64,000 nucleotides of DNA from the NCBI GenBank assembly GCA_902599665.1, contig CACKGK010000006.1, positions 1 through 64,000 of the forward strand. The letters are read 5' to 3'. The notes beneath the pieces were generated by a model. That model searched no databases. It was not told the DNA's origin and was given only the letters and a program-made list of their open reading frames with translations. Of this stretch, positions 46,500-56,313 are shown piece by piece. Positions within the stretch are counted from its first letter, which is position 1, and every line of letters starts with the position of its first letter. Source of the DNA: an uncultured Pelagibacteraceae bacterium (GTDB taxonomy: Bacteria > Pseudomonadota > Alphaproteobacteria > Pelagibacterales > Pelagibacteraceae). The position numbers and the translations under genes are program-made.

Positions 46500-47509
46500 A
46501 AATTTCTCTCTATACTAAAAGATGTTAAATTTTTAAGAACATTTTTTTCATTAGACTCCTCAAATACACTTAAAGAATTAGAAGCTAAATTTATATAATG
46601 CTCTGCTTTTTTATAACACTCATTAATTATGTTATTTTTTTTTATTAGATTTAGAACATATTCTAAATCTTTCTTTTCACGAATTTGTTTTTCAAATAAA
46701 GATTTTAATTTTTCTTTTTCAACATTATCTAATTTTTGATAAAGTAGAATTATAGGTAAAGTTACTTTTCCCTCATAAAAATCATTACCAATGTTTTTTC
46801 CAAATAATTTTAATTCAGAATTATAATCCAATGTGTCATCTGCAATTTGAAATGTGAGACCTAGGTTTTTTCCATAAAATTCTAAAGCATTTTTAAATTT
46901 TAAATCTTTTTCTGAAATAATTGCTCCAACTTTAGTAGCTGCTGCAAATAATGATGCAGTCTTTGAGGAAATAATATTAAGATATGTCTCCTCTAACATG
47001 TCTATTTCTTTATTATGTTGCAATTGCAGAACTTCACCTTGAGCAATTTCTGATGATGTGTTAGCCAAAAGTTTAAGTAATTCTAAATTTCCATCTTCAA
47101 CCATCATTTCAAAACATTTGCTTAAGAGATAATCACCCACTAAAATTGATGAGTGATTTCCCCAGATCTTATTTAAGGTCTTTTTTCCTCTTCTAATTTT
47201 AGAGTTATCAATTACATCATCGTGCATTAAAGTTGCTGCATGGATTAATTCAACACATGCAGCCAGATTAACATCTCTTAATCCTTTCTCGTATCCACAA
47301 ATTTTTGAGCATTGCAATGTTAATAGAGCTCTAAGTCTTTTACCTCCAGTGCTTAAATGATATTTTGTCATCTTTTGAACTAACTCAACTTTACTTGCTA
47401 ATCTGGAAATAATTTTTTCTTCAACTAGAATCAACTTATCTTCAACTGAGTTTTTTAAGTCAGTATAAGAATTATTAATTTGTTTTTTAAGCTGTATTAC
47501 AGTTCCCAT
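46496..47509 (-). CDS. ispB: Long-chain polyprenyl (octaprenyl-type) diphosphate synthase
   Basis: The 337-residue trans-prenyltransferase has GGKRLRALLTL near residues 55-65, the first Asp-rich motif LIHAATLMHDDVIDNSKIRRGKKTLN near 88-113, and the second QIADDTLDYN near 217-226. The small-residue pattern upstream of the first motif and the spacing DDVID suit long-chain synthases supplying ubiquinone side chains. The 110 bases upstream are divergent with the S49 peptidase. Chain length cannot be read securely. Confidence 0.9.
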   Translation of the reverse strand: MGTVIQLKKQINNSYTDLKNSVEDKLILVEEKIISRLASKVELVQKMTKYHLSTGGKRLRALLTLQCSKICGYEKGLRDVNLAACVELIHAATLMHDDVIDNSKIRRGKKTLNKIWGNHSSILVGDYLLSKCFEMMVEDGNLELLKLLANTSSEIAQGEVLQLQHNKEIDMLEETYLNIISSKTASLFAAATKVGAIISEKDLKFKNALEFYGKNLGLTFQIADDTLDYNSELKLFGKNIGNDFYEGKVTLPIILLYQKLDNVEKEKLKSLFEKQIREKKDLEYVLNLIKKNNIINECYKKAEHYINLASNSLSVFEESNEKNVLKNLTSFSIERNF

Positions 47510-47551
47510 GTTTTAAAACTATTATATACAAATTATTAATATACTTATCAA

Positions 47552-47579
47552 TTGACGCACCTTATTCTTTAATTATAAC
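47552..47579 (+). promoter_or_regulatory. Putative sigma-70 promoter for the S49 peptidase gene
   Basis: TTGACG at 47552-47557 and TATAAC at 47574-47579 are separated by 16 bases. Transcription would begin near 47586, about 34 bases before the ATG at 47620. The surrounding 110-base gap is between divergent genes. Confidence 0.5.
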
Positions 47580-47619
47580 TAGGGTTTATAATATATTTAA
47601 AAAACTTATAAAAATTTTA

Positions 47620-48429
47620 ATGTTTTCATTTTTAAAAAAAAAAAAAGTAATTAGTCATCTTAAACTATCAGGCGTTATAGGAAATGTTGGAAAATTTAGA
47701 CAAGGAATAGATTATTCAAGCCAGGAAGAAATAATTAAAAAAGCTTTCTCACTAAAAAAAGCATTAGTAGTAGCAATTACAATAAACTCACCAGGAGGAT
47801 CTCCAGTTCAATCACATCTGATATATAAACTTATTAAGGAACAATCAAAAAAAACAAAAAAAAAAGTGATTGTCTTTGCTGAAGATGTGGCTGCATCTGG
47901 TGGATACCTTATCGCTTGTGCTGGTGATGAGATATATGCAAACTCAAGTTCGATAATAGGATCAATTGGTGTTATTTCTGCATCATTCGGATTTAAAAAC
48001 TTAATAGAAAAAATTGGAATTCAAAGAAGAGTATATACAGCAGGAAAGAATAAAAGTACTTTAGACCCTTTTCTTGATGAAAAAGAAGAGGATATAAATC
48101 GGTTAAAAAATATTCAATTAGAAATTCATCAGGACTTTATTGATGTCGTTGAGGAGAGTAGAAAAGAAAAACTAAACAAAAACTCTGGTATTGAACTTTT
48201 TTCAGGTGAGTTTTGGGCTGGAAAAAAAGCAAAAGAATTAGGTTTAATAGATGGTTTGGGTAATGCAGAGCAAATATTAAGAAAAAAATTTGGAGATCAA
48301 ATTGAGATTAAGAAGTTTGAAAAATCTAAGGGATGGTTGTCAAAAAAATTATCATCCTCAGAAAATTATGCTGAGAAGATTTTAAGTGTGTTGGAGGAGA
48401 GATCAATCTGGCAAAGATATGGCCTCTAA
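47620..48429 (+). CDS. S49 family peptidase (SppA/SohB-like)
   Basis: The 269-residue product has the S49 core: [20 protein letters not shown] near residues 50-70, [21 protein letters not shown] with the catalytic Ser near 92, SIIGSIGVI near 110-118, and the general-base Lys in [11 protein letters not shown] near 147. Signal-peptide peptidases of this family usually have a membrane anchor; here only a short basic N-terminus is seen, so it may be cytoplasmic or peripheral. It overlaps glyQ by 11 bases. Confidence 0.85.
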   Translation: MFSFLKKKKVISHLKLSGVIGNVGKFRQGIDYSSQEEIIKKAFSLKKALVVAITINSPGGSPVQSHLIYKLIKEQSKKTKKKVIVFAEDVAASGGYLIACAGDEIYANSSSIIGSIGVISASFGFKNLIEKIGIQRRVYTAGKNKSTLDPFLDEKEEDINRLKNIQLEIHQDFIDVVEESRKEKLNKNSGIELFSGEFWAGKKAKELGLIDGLGNAEQILRKKFGDQIEIKKFEKSKGWLSKKLSSSENYAEKILSVLEERSIWQRYGL

Positions 48430-49291
48430 AATAAAAAAAAATAATTTTTCTTTTCAAGATACAATTTTTAATTTGCAAAAATTTTGGGCAAAAAAAGGTT
48501 GTGTAATATTACAACCGTACGATCTCGAAGTAGGAGCTGGAACATTTCATCCTGCAACCACTCTTAGATCTCTAGGCCCAAAACCATGGAAAACTGCATA
48601 TGTCCAACCATCACGTAGACCTACTGATGGACGATATGGAGACAATCCAAATAGATTACAACATTATTATCAATTTCAAGTTTTAATAAAACCTTCTCCA
48701 AAAGGTATTAAAAAAATGTATTTAAATAGTTTAAATTCGATTGGAATTAATCATGAAGATCATGATATTAGATTTGTAGAAGATGACTGGGAAAGCCCTA
48801 CTTTAGGAGCCGCAGGCCTTGGATGGGAAGTTTGGTGTGATGGAATGGAAGTTACACAATTTACTTATTTTCAACAAATGGCTGGTATTGAATGTAATCC
48901 TGTGTCTGTAGAAATTACTTATGGTTTGGAAAGATTGTGTATGTTTATTCAAGATAAAAAAAATGTTTTTGATTTGAATTGGAATAATGAGGGCATCTTA
49001 TACAGGGATGTTTTCCATCAATCAGAAAAAGAATTTTCAGCTTATAATTTTGAATATGCCAATACTGATAATTTATTTAAAATATTTGATATGCTTGAAG
49101 AAGAAACAAAATTATTAGTTGAAAAAAAGATTTCACTTCCAGCATACGATCAATGTTTAAAATGTAGCCATGTATTTAATATTCTAGATGCTAGAGGGGT
49201 GATTAGTGTAGCACAAAGGGCTGAATATATTGCAAGGATAAGGGAACTAACTAAATCAATTGGGAAAGTTTGGATTGAAAGCCAAAGTTAA
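48419..49291 (+). CDS. glyQ: Glycyl-tRNA synthetase alpha subunit
   Basis: The 290-residue catalytic subunit has [72 protein letters not shown] near residues 60-87, [32 protein letters not shown] and [11 protein letters not shown] start at the ATG at 48419, which gives the family-typical MASK N-terminus. Its stop overlaps the glyS start by one base. Confidence 0.96.
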   Translation: MASKIKKNNFSFQDTIFNLQKFWAKKGCVILQPYDLEVGAGTFHPATTLRSLGPKPWKTAYVQPSRRPTDGRYGDNPNRLQHYYQFQVLIKPSPKGIKKMYLNSLNSIGINHEDHDIRFVEDDWESPTLGAAGLGWEVWCDGMEVTQFTYFQQMAGIECNPVSVEITYGLERLCMFIQDKKNVFDLNWNNEGILYRDVFHQSEKEFSAYNFEYANTDNLFKIFDMLEEETKLLVEKKISLPAYDQCLKCSHVFNILDARGVISVAQRAEYIARIRELTKSIGKVWIESQS

Positions 49292-51354
49292 TGTCAGAAT
49301 TATTTGTAGAGCTATTTAGTGAGGAAATTCCTGCAAAGCTTCAAATTAATGCAAGGAATGAGTTAAAAAAAAATGTTAAAAATTTTTTTATTGATAACCA
49401 AATTAAATTTAACGAAAATTTCAACGTTTATTCAACACCAAATAGACTAGTTCTACATATTGATAAAATCCCTAATGAAATTAAACTTAACTCACAAGAA
49501 ATAAGAGGTCCAAATGTTAATGCTCCTGAAAAAGCTTTAGAGGGATTTATTAGATCTAACAATACAACATTAGAAAAAATCTTTAAAAAAAGTACTGATA
49601 AAGGTGAATTCTACTTTTTTAAAAAAGAGTCTAGAAAAATAAAAGTTTCAGATTTATTAGAAAAAAATTTAAGTGAAATCTTAACAAAGATAACTTGGAA
49701 TAAATCAATGAAATGGGCAAATTATGATCTTTACTGGGGAAGACCTCTTAAATCCATTTTAGCAATATTTAATAAAAAACCCCTTAATTTTGTTTTTAAC
49801 CACATAAAAAGCTCTAACAAAACTTTTATAGATAAATCACTAGAGGAAGGTTTAAAAATTTTTGACGACTTTAATTCATATTTAAAATTTTTTAAACAAA
49901 AAGGTATTTTAATTGACCAAGATTTAAGAAAAAAAATAATACAGAGTAAAATTAACGAAATAATTAATAAAAAAAATTTAAAAATTGAACAAAATGATAG
50001 GCTTATAGATGAAATAGTAAATATAGTTGAAAAACCAACAGTAATTGTTTGTGATTTTGACAAAAAATTTTTGAATGTACCTAGTGAAATATTGATTACG
50101 ACTATGCAGAGTCATCAAAAATATTTACCAACTTTTGATAAAAAAAATAATCTTACAAATAATTTTTTTGTAGTTTCAGATATAAAAGACAATAAAGGGT
50201 TTGTTAAATTAGGAAATGAGAGAGTGATTGAGGCAAGATTAAGCGATGCCGAGTTCTTTTGGGAAAAAAATAAAACTCAAAATTTAGTTAAACAAGTAGA
50301 TAAATTAAAAAATATAAATTATTTTAAAGGTTTAGGATCCTACTTTGATAAAATTCAAAGAATGAGAAAGTTATCATCATTAATTTCTGATGATTTTTTA
50401 ATTAGTAAAGATAAAATTGAAATAGCCTCATCAATTTGTAAAGTTGATTTAATGTCTGATCTTGTTGGAGAGTTCCCAGAACTCCAAGGTATTGTTGGTG
50501 GTCACTTTGCAAAGTTTCAAGGCTTTGATAAAGAAGTTTGCCTTGCTGTATCTGAACAATATTTGCCTAACGGGATGGAAAGCAAACTACCAAAAAAAAT
50601 GTACAGTGTTGCTTTATCGTTAAGTGATAAGCTAGATTCATTAGTAGGCTTTTTTGGAATAAATCTGAAACCCACTAGTTCAAAAGACCCATATGCAATA
50701 AGAAGAATGGCTATAAGTCTTGTAAGACTAATTGTTGAAAATGAAACAAAAATCAAATTAAAAGATTTAATTGTTTACACCTGTTCAGCATATAGAGATC
50801 AGGGCTATGATTTTGACGCCAAAAAAATACAAAACGAATTAAGCGATTTCATAATTGAAAGATTAAAAAATTATTTAAAAGAAAAAAAAATAAGACAAGA
50901 TATAATTGAAAGCTCAACATTTTTGCTTGGATTGGATGATTTATTAAAGGCTTATAAAAAATCTTTATGTTTAAATAAAAATATTAAAAAAGAAATCGGT
51001 TTTGAAACTATTGCAGTATACAAAAGATCTTCAAATATATTAAATACTGAAGAAAAAATATCTATTGAAACTCTTGGTTTTGCAGATCCAGGCTTATTTA
51101 AAAATGATTATGAGAAAAAATTATATAAAAAAATAAATGATATAAGAAAATATTTTTTGAGTATTGGAAAAGATGAAAATTACGAAGAAAGTCTAAAAAT
51201 TTTATCAGGCATTAAGAATGAGGTAAACGATTTTTTCGATAATGTAATTGTTAATGATGAAGATATAATAATTAAAAAAAATAGATTAGAATTATTAAAT
51301 ATGTTGTGTAAAACTTTTGATAACTATTTTAATTTTTCAAAAATAGAAGCTTAG
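49291..51354 (+). CDS. glyS: Glycyl-tRNA synthetase beta subunit
   Basis: The 687-residue subunit recognises tRNA-Gly in the alpha2beta2 enzyme. It shows SELFVELFSEEIPAKLQINA at the start, IRGPNVNAPEKALEGF, KSMKWANYDLYWGRPLKSILAIF, EVLITTMQSHQKYLP-like EILITTMQSHQKYLP, and the HD-like region LSDAEFFWEKNKTQNL with VGEFPELQGIVGGHFAKFQG. Lys-rich insertions are typical for this AT-rich genome. ppdK begins one base later. Confidence 0.95.
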   Translation: MSELFVELFSEEIPAKLQINARNELKKNVKNFFIDNQIKFNENFNVYSTPNRLVLHIDKIPNEIKLNSQEIRGPNVNAPEKALEGFIRSNNTTLEKIFKKSTDKGEFYFFKKESRKIKVSDLLEKNLSEILTKITWNKSMKWANYDLYWGRPLKSILAIFNKKPLNFVFNHIKSSNKTFIDKSLEEGLKIFDDFNSYLKFFKQKGILIDQDLRKKIIQSKINEIINKKNLKIEQNDRLIDEIVNIVEKPTVIVCDFDKKFLNVPSEILITTMQSHQKYLPTFDKKNNLTNNFFVVSDIKDNKGFVKLGNERVIEARLSDAEFFWEKNKTQNLVKQVDKLKNINYFKGLGSYFDKIQRMRKLSSLISDDFLISKDKIEIASSICKVDLMSDLVGEFPELQGIVGGHFAKFQGFDKEVCLAVSEQYLPNGMESKLPKKMYSVALSLSDKLDSLVGFFGINLKPTSSKDPYAIRRMAISLVRLIVENETKIKLKDLIVYTCSAYRDQGYDFDAKKIQNELSDFIIERLKNYLKEKKIRQDIIESSTFLLGLDDLLKAYKKSLCLNKNIKKEIGFETIAVYKRSSNILNTEEKISIETLGFADPGLFKNDYEKKLYKKINDIRKYFLSIGKDENYEESLKILSGIKNEVNDFFDNVIVNDEDIIIKKNRLELLNMLCKTFDNYFNFSKIEA

Positions 51355-51355
51355 T

Positions 51356-54016
51356 ATGAAAAAAATTATATTTAATTTTAATTCAAATGAAATAAAAAAA
51401 ATTAAAATACCAAAAAATATTCTTGGCGGCAAAGGTGCAAACCTTTCTGAAATGGGAAGAATGGGGCTACCTGTACCTCCTGGTTTTACAATATCTACTG
51501 AGGTATGTAATTTGTTTTACAAGAATAAAAAAAAATTAAATAAAAAAATACTTAATGAAATAAATAAAGAACTAAAATTTATTGAAAAAGACTCAGGAAA
51601 AAAATTTGGAGATATAAAAAATCCTCTCCTAGTCTCTGTAAGATCTGGAGCAAGGGTTTCTATGCCTGGTATGATGGATACTATTTTAAATCTAGGCCTA
51701 AATGATAATACGGTAATTGCACTTGCAAAAAAAACATCAAATTTAAGGTTTGCAAATGATAGTTATAGGCGTTTTATTCAAATGTATTCCAATGTTGTGT
51801 TGGGTATCGAAGCCTATCATTTTGAGGATATAATCGAGAACTATAAGTTAACAAAAGGAGTATTACTAGACACAGAATTAGACGAGTATGACTTGGAAGC
51901 TTTAATAAAAGATTTTAAAAACACTGTAAAAGAAAAAACAAAAAAAGATTTTCCTCAAAATGTCAAAGAACAACTGGTGGGAGCTATAAGTGCTGTATTT
52001 TTATCTTGGGAAAGTAACAGAGCAAAAGTCTATAGAAAATTAAATCAAATACCATCCCATTGGGGTACAGCAGTTAATGTACAATCAATGGTTTTTGGAA
52101 ATATGGGAAATGATTGTGCAACTGGTGTAGTATTTACTAGAAACCCATCAGATGGATCAAAAAATATTTATGGAGAATATTTAATAAATGCACAAGGAGA
52201 GGATGTAGTTGCTGGAACCAGAACACCCCAACATATTACAAAAAAAGCCAGAGTTGAGTCAAAAGAAACTCTTAAGTCAATGGAAGAGACAATGCCAGAG
52301 ACATACAAGCAACTTAAAAATATTTTAAATAAGTTAGAAAAACATTACAAAGATATGCAGGACGTGGAGTTTACTGTTGAAAATAAAAAACTTTGGATGC
52401 TTCAAACGCGCTCTGGAAAACGAACAGCTAAGTCTGCTGTTAAAATAGCTGTAGATATGGTTAAAGAAAAGTTGATTACCAAAAAAGATGCAATATTGCG
52501 AATAGAACCAAGTTCTTTAGATACTTTGCTTCATCCAACTTTAGATGAGAAAGCAAACTTAGAAGTAATTGGGTTAGGCTTGCCTGCATCACCCGGTGCC
52601 GCAAGTGGAAAAGTTGTTTTCACGTCCGAGGAGGCTGAAAGACTAAATAGTATGATGCAAAGCACAATATTAGTTCGTGTAGAAACTTCTCCAGAAGATA
52701 TACATGGTATGCATGCAGCAAAAGGAATACTGACATCAAGAGGAGGTATGACAAGTCATGCTGCAGTAGTTGCTAGAGGAATGGGACGACCATGTGTTTC
52801 TGGATCTAGTGAAATAGAAATTGATTATGAAAACAAATTATTCAAAACTAAAAATAAAGTAATTAAAGAGGGAGAAATAATTACAATTGATGGTTCAACA
52901 GGTAGAATAATTATTGGAGAGGTAAAAACAGTTCAACCAGATATATCAGGTGATTTCTCAAAAATAATGAGTTGGTCTGATGATTTTAGAAAATTAAAAA
53001 TTAGAACTAATTCCGAGACGCCATTAGATAGCAAAACTGCTAGAGAATTTGGTGCAGACGGTATTGGTTTGTGTAGAACTGAACATATGTTTTTTGACGA
53101 AGAAAGAATTTTATCAGTAAGAGAAATGATATTATCAAAAACAATTGAAGATCGATCCAATGCACTCAAAAAGCTATTACCGCATCAAAAAAAAGATTTT
53201 ATTGAAATATTTAAAATAATGAAAGGTTTACCAGTAACAGTAAGGTTGCTTGACCCACCACTTCATGAATTTTTGCCAAAAAGTAATAACGAAATTAATG
53301 ATGTTGCAGTTTCACTAAATATCCCTCTTAAAGAACTTGAAGTTAGAATTTCCGAGCTTCATGAACAAAACCCAATGTTGGGTCATAGAGGTTGTAGATT
53401 AGCAATATCATTTCCTGAAATTTATGAGATGCAGTGTAGAGCAATTTTTGAAGCTTTAGTAGAATGTAAAAAGCAAAAAATACAATCAACTATGCCAGAA
53501 ATTATGATACCTTTAGTTTCAACAGAAGCAGAGATAAAAATCATGAAAGAATTAGTCATAAGAGTGGCAAAAAAAGTTCAAGATGAAAATAAAATTAAAA
53601 TTGATTTTTTAGTTGGAACAATGATTGAACTCCCAAGAGCAGCAATCAAGGCAAAAGAAATTGCTAAACATGCTGAATTTTTTAGTTTTGGAACAAATGA
53701 TTTAACTCAAACTACATTTGGAATTAGTAGAGATGATAGTGGTAAATTCCTTAATGATTATATAGAGAACAAAATTTTTGATATTGATCCTTTTGTATCA
53801 ATTGATGATGGAGTTGGAGACTTAATAAAAATTGCAACTGATAAAGGCAGAAAACAAAACAAAAAAATTAAACTTGGAATTTGTGGTGAGCATGGAGGAG
53901 ATCCTAAAAGCATAGAATTTTGTGCAAAAACTGGATTAGATTATGTGTCTTGTTCACCTTACAGGGTTCCAGTTGCAAGATTAGCAGCAGCTCAAGCTCA
54001 AATAAAAAAAAATTAA
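51356..54016 (+). CDS. ppdK: Pyruvate, phosphate dikinase
   Basis: This 886-residue enzyme interconverts pyruvate and phosphoenolpyruvate using ATP and phosphate. It has the ATP-grasp start LGGKGANLSEMGRMGLPVPPGFTIS, SVRSGARVSMPGMMDTILNLGLN, FTRNPSDGSK, the phosphohistidine motif GILTSRGGMTSHAAVVARGMGRPCVSG near residues 458-482, FGADGIGLCRTEHMFF, and the C-terminal PEP site with FSFGTNDLTQTTFG and KLGICGEHGGDPKSI. It would support gluconeogenesis with fba, pgk and gap. Its stop shares TTAA with nadC. Confidence 0.96.
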   Translation: MKKIIFNFNSNEIKKIKIPKNILGGKGANLSEMGRMGLPVPPGFTISTEVCNLFYKNKKKLNKKILNEINKELKFIEKDSGKKFGDIKNPLLVSVRSGARVSMPGMMDTILNLGLNDNTVIALAKKTSNLRFANDSYRRFIQMYSNVVLGIEAYHFEDIIENYKLTKGVLLDTELDEYDLEALIKDFKNTVKEKTKKDFPQNVKEQLVGAISAVFLSWESNRAKVYRKLNQIPSHWGTAVNVQSMVFGNMGNDCATGVVFTRNPSDGSKNIYGEYLINAQGEDVVAGTRTPQHITKKARVESKETLKSMEETMPETYKQLKNILNKLEKHYKDMQDVEFTVENKKLWMLQTRSGKRTAKSAVKIAVDMVKEKLITKKDAILRIEPSSLDTLLHPTLDEKANLEVIGLGLPASPGAASGKVVFTSEEAERLNSMMQSTILVRVETSPEDIHGMHAAKGILTSRGGMTSHAAVVARGMGRPCVSGSSEIEIDYENKLFKTKNKVIKEGEIITIDGSTGRIIIGEVKTVQPDISGDFSKIMSWSDDFRKLKIRTNSETPLDSKTAREFGADGIGLCRTEHMFFDEERILSVREMILSKTIEDRSNALKKLLPHQKKDFIEIFKIMKGLPVTVRLLDPPLHEFLPKSNNEINDVAVSLNIPLKELEVRISELHEQNPMLGHRGCRLAISFPEIYEMQCRAIFEALVECKKQKIQSTMPEIMIPLVSTEAEIKIMKELVIRVAKKVQDENKIKIDFLVGTMIELPRAAIKAKEIAKHAEFFSFGTNDLTQTTFGISRDDSGKFLNDYIENKIFDIDPFVSIDDGVGDLIKIATDKGRKQNKKIKLGICGEHGGDPKSIEFCAKTGLDYVSCSPYRVPVARLAAAQAQIKKN

Positions 54017-54849
54017 ATCTCTAATTTTAAATCCAAAGCTTGGATACTATGTGTTAATTCACCTACTGATATTCTATCAACTTTTGTTGAGGCTAAATTC
54101 TTTATGTTTTTTAAAGTTATTCCTCCAGAGGCTTCAGTCTCATATTTCCCTTTTGTATGTCTAATAGCAACTTTTAGATTTTTTGGGCTCATATTATCAA
54201 ATAGAACTGTATTAAAATTTAGTCCATTAATTCTTTTAAATTGTTTTAGAGTGTCAACCTCAACAGTAATTTTTCTTCCCTTTTTAGTATTAATTGCTTT
54301 TCTCACTATCTCTTCAAATTTCTTAGATGAGGCCAGATGATTATCTTTTATTAAAAACTCATCACTTAAATTAAATCTATGGTTAGTTCCACCTCCAAGT
54401 TTTACAGCATACTTTTGAATAACTCTTAAATTTGGAATTGTTTTTCTAGTACAACAAATTTTTGTTTTCTTACCAACTTTTTTTACGAATTTATTGGTCT
54501 TAGTTGCAATCCCTGAAATATGAGAGAGAAAATTTAGAGCCACTCTTTCTCCAATTAATATATTTTTAATTTTACCTTCAATTACAGCAATTACAGAACC
54601 TTTAGTAACTTTTGATCCTTCCTTTTTTTTTATGTGAAATTTAATGTTTTTGTCTAATAAATTAAAAGTTTCTTTAGCAAATTCTAGACCTCCTATAATA
54701 CCTTTTTGATTACTTATTAGTTTAACTTTTGAAATTGAATTATTATTTAATAAATTTGTTGTTATATCTCCTAAAGGGTAAAGGTCCTCATTAAGAGCAA
54801 GCTTACAGGTTGATCGGATAAAATTTTTACTTAATTGAATTTTGGGCAC
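54013..54849 (-). CDS. nadC: Nicotinate-nucleotide pyrophosphorylase (quinolinate phosphoribosyltransferase)
   Basis: The 278-residue enzyme converts quinolinate to nicotinate mononucleotide. It shows LNEDLYPLGDITTNLL near residues 18-33, GERVALNFLSHISGIATKTNKFV, CTRKTIPNLRVIQKYAVKLGGGTNHRFNLSDEFLIKDNHL near 133-172, VEVDTLKQF and EASGGITLKNIKNLASTKVDRISVGELTHS. It is 5 bases downstream of nadA in the same transcript. nadB is not adjacent. Confidence 0.95.
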   Translation of the reverse strand: MPKIQLSKNFIRSTCKLALNEDLYPLGDITTNLLNNNSISKVKLISNQKGIIGGLEFAKETFNLLDKNIKFHIKKKEGSKVTKGSVIAVIEGKIKNILIGERVALNFLSHISGIATKTNKFVKKVGKKTKICCTRKTIPNLRVIQKYAVKLGGGTNHRFNLSDEFLIKDNHLASSKKFEEIVRKAINTKKGRKITVEVDTLKQFKRINGLNFNTVLFDNMSPKNLKVAIRHTKGKYETEASGGITLKNIKNLASTKVDRISVGELTHSIQALDLKLEI

Positions 54850-54854
54850 AGAGT

Positions 54855-55844
54855 TTATCTGCCTATTTCAGCCATTCTCTCTACTGATTTCCTAGCTCTC
54901 TCAATTGTATCATTATCCATAATTAATTCGTTACTTTCATTTTCTAGGCAATCAAGAATTTTTGGTAGTGTAATTCTTTTCATGTGAGGACATAAGTTAC
55001 ATGGTCTAATAAATTCTACATTAGGATTGTCAATTTGAACATTGTCACTCATTGAGCATTCTGTAACCATCATAACTTTTTTAGGTTGGTTATCCTTTAC
55101 ATATTTAATCATTCCACTTGTTGAGCCAGCAAAATCACTTGCCTGTATTACATCTGGTGGACATTCAGGATGAGCAATAATTTTAATACCTGGGTTATTT
55201 TTTCTAATTTCATTTATCTCTTCATCATTAAACTGTTCATGAACTTCACAAGTACCCTTCCAAGAAATAATTTCCACATCTGTTTGAGAGGCAACATATT
55301 TTGCTAAATAGTCATCAGGTAAGAAAATTACTTTTTTTACACCTAAAGAATTTACAATTTTTACAGCATTTGCTGATGTACAACAAATATCAGTTTCAGC
55401 TTTGACATCTGCAGAAGTATTAACATATGAGACTACTGGAACTCCTGGATAATTTTTTTTTAAATTTTTTACATCTTCTCCTGTTATTGATGAGGATAAA
55501 GAGCAACCAGCCTTCATATCAGGTAGCAAAACTTTTTTGTTTGGGCTCATTAGTTTTGCAGTTTCTGCCATGAAATGTACTCCACACATAACGATAATAT
55601 CCGCCTCAGTTTTTGAGGCCTCAATTGCTAAAGCCAAAGAGTCAGCTGAGAAATCAGAGATACCGTGATATATTTCTGGTGTCTGATAATTATGTGCAAG
55701 AATTACAGCATTTTTTTCTTTTTTTAATTTATTTATTTTATAAATGTATGGAGCATGTAACGCCCATTCTACTTCTGGAATAGATTTTGAAACCTTCTGA
55801 TATATAGGATCTGTTGCTATTTTTACTTCAGTTGTGAATTCCAT
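54855..55844 (-). CDS. nadA: Quinolinate synthase
   Basis: The 329-residue iron-sulfur enzyme makes quinolinate. It shows ILAHNYQTPEIYHGISDFSADSLALA near residues 47-72, the first Cys ligand in MCGVHFMAETAKLMSPNKKVLLPD, SYVNTSADVKAETDICCTSANAV with the second Cys, HPECPPDVIQASDFAGSTSGM, and the third Cys in RPCNLCPHMKRITL. The three conserved Cys needed for [4Fe-4S] are present. It leads the nadA-nadC operon and is divergent from tRNA-Leu. Confidence 0.96.
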   Translation of the reverse strand: MEFTTEVKIATDPIYQKVSKSIPEVEWALHAPYIYKINKLKKEKNAVILAHNYQTPEIYHGISDFSADSLALAIEASKTEADIIVMCGVHFMAETAKLMSPNKKVLLPDMKAGCSLSSSITGEDVKNLKKNYPGVPVVSYVNTSADVKAETDICCTSANAVKIVNSLGVKKVIFLPDDYLAKYVASQTDVEIISWKGTCEVHEQFNDEEINEIRKNNPGIKIIAHPECPPDVIQASDFAGSTSGMIKYVKDNQPKKVMMVTECSMSDNVQIDNPNVEFIRPCNLCPHMKRITLPKILDCLENESNELIMDNDTIERARKSVERMAEIGR

Positions 55845-55861
55845 AATAAAAACTTATCAAC

Positions 55862-55890
55862 TTGAAATAGAATTGTCATTCATTTAATCT
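55862..55890 (+). promoter_or_regulatory. Putative sigma-70 promoter of tRNA-Leu
   Basis: TTGAAA at 55862-55867 and TAATCT at 55885-55890 are 17 bases apart; the predicted start is about 55897, six bases before the tRNA gene at 55903. Confidence 0.5.
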
Positions 55891-55902
55891 GACGCATTAT
55901 TT

Positions 55903-55988
55903 GCGGCCATGCTGAAATTGGTAGACAGGCACGGTTGAGGGCCGTGTGAGCATAGCTCATGAGAGTTCGATTCTCTCTGGCCGCACCA
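55903..55988 (+). tRNA. tRNA-Leu (GAG)
   Basis: The 86-base class II tRNA has acceptor GCGGCCA/TGGCCGC, anticodon arm CACGG-TTGAGGG-CCGTG with anticodon GAG, a long variable arm (GAGCATAGCTC), the T arm with GTTCGATTC, and an encoded ACCA end. It reads CUC and CUU. Confidence 0.95.
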
Positions 55989-56004
55989 TAAACTATTATT
56001 TTTT

Positions 56005-56269
56005 ATAAAAAAGGGGCGTTCTGTTGCCAGGTGCCCCAAACCCCGTAACTTAATTATTAAATTAATTAAGCTGCAAGTGCATAACTTTCGTTAGCATTTA
56101 TAAATTAGCCCGTTACGGCGGAACAATACCGAACGAAAGAACAACTTTTAGACACCCGTCGATCCTAATTCACCCCCTTAAGTTGTAAATGGTGGAGGTG
56201 GTGGGTACTGCCCCCACGTCCGTAATGGTTATTACGAAATTCGTTTATCGTCATAGTTGGAAAACCAAC
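56005..56269 (-). ncRNA. ssrA: tmRNA, permuted two-piece alphaproteobacterial form
   Basis: Read on the minus strand, the acceptor piece comes first and ends in CACCTCCACCA (CCA at 56192-56190). After a 12-base spacer the coding piece begins GGGGGTG at 56177, whose seven bases pair with CACCTCC of the acceptor piece. Next come GGATCGACGGGTG, the resume codon GCT at 56095 and the tag reading ANESYALAA followed by TAA at 56068-56066. A GGGGC/GCCCC hairpin (56037-56013) with a T run (to about 56005) closes the gene. This is the circularly permuted ssrA known in alphaproteobacteria. It rescues stalled ribosomes. The 5' end (about 56269) is inferred from the promoter. Confidence 0.9.
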
Positions 56270-56275
56270 ACTATT

Positions 56276-56303
56276 AATATAAAACCAAATAATAGAGATT
56301 CAA
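56276..56303 (-). promoter_or_regulatory. Putative sigma-70 promoter of tmRNA
   Basis: On the minus strand TTGAAT (56303-56298) and TATATT (56281-56276) are separated by 16 bases. Transcription would start near 56269, at a small GTTGG-TTTT-CCAAC hairpin. The divergent thyX gene starts at 56314, so its own promoter must overlap this region. Confidence 0.5.
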
Positions 56304-56313
56304 TAATTTATTC

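Noticed and set aside
48386..48418. Earlier in-frame start for glyQ
   Set aside because: It lies deep in the S49 peptidase gene and adds a non-conserved N-terminus; the ATG at 48419 fits the family.
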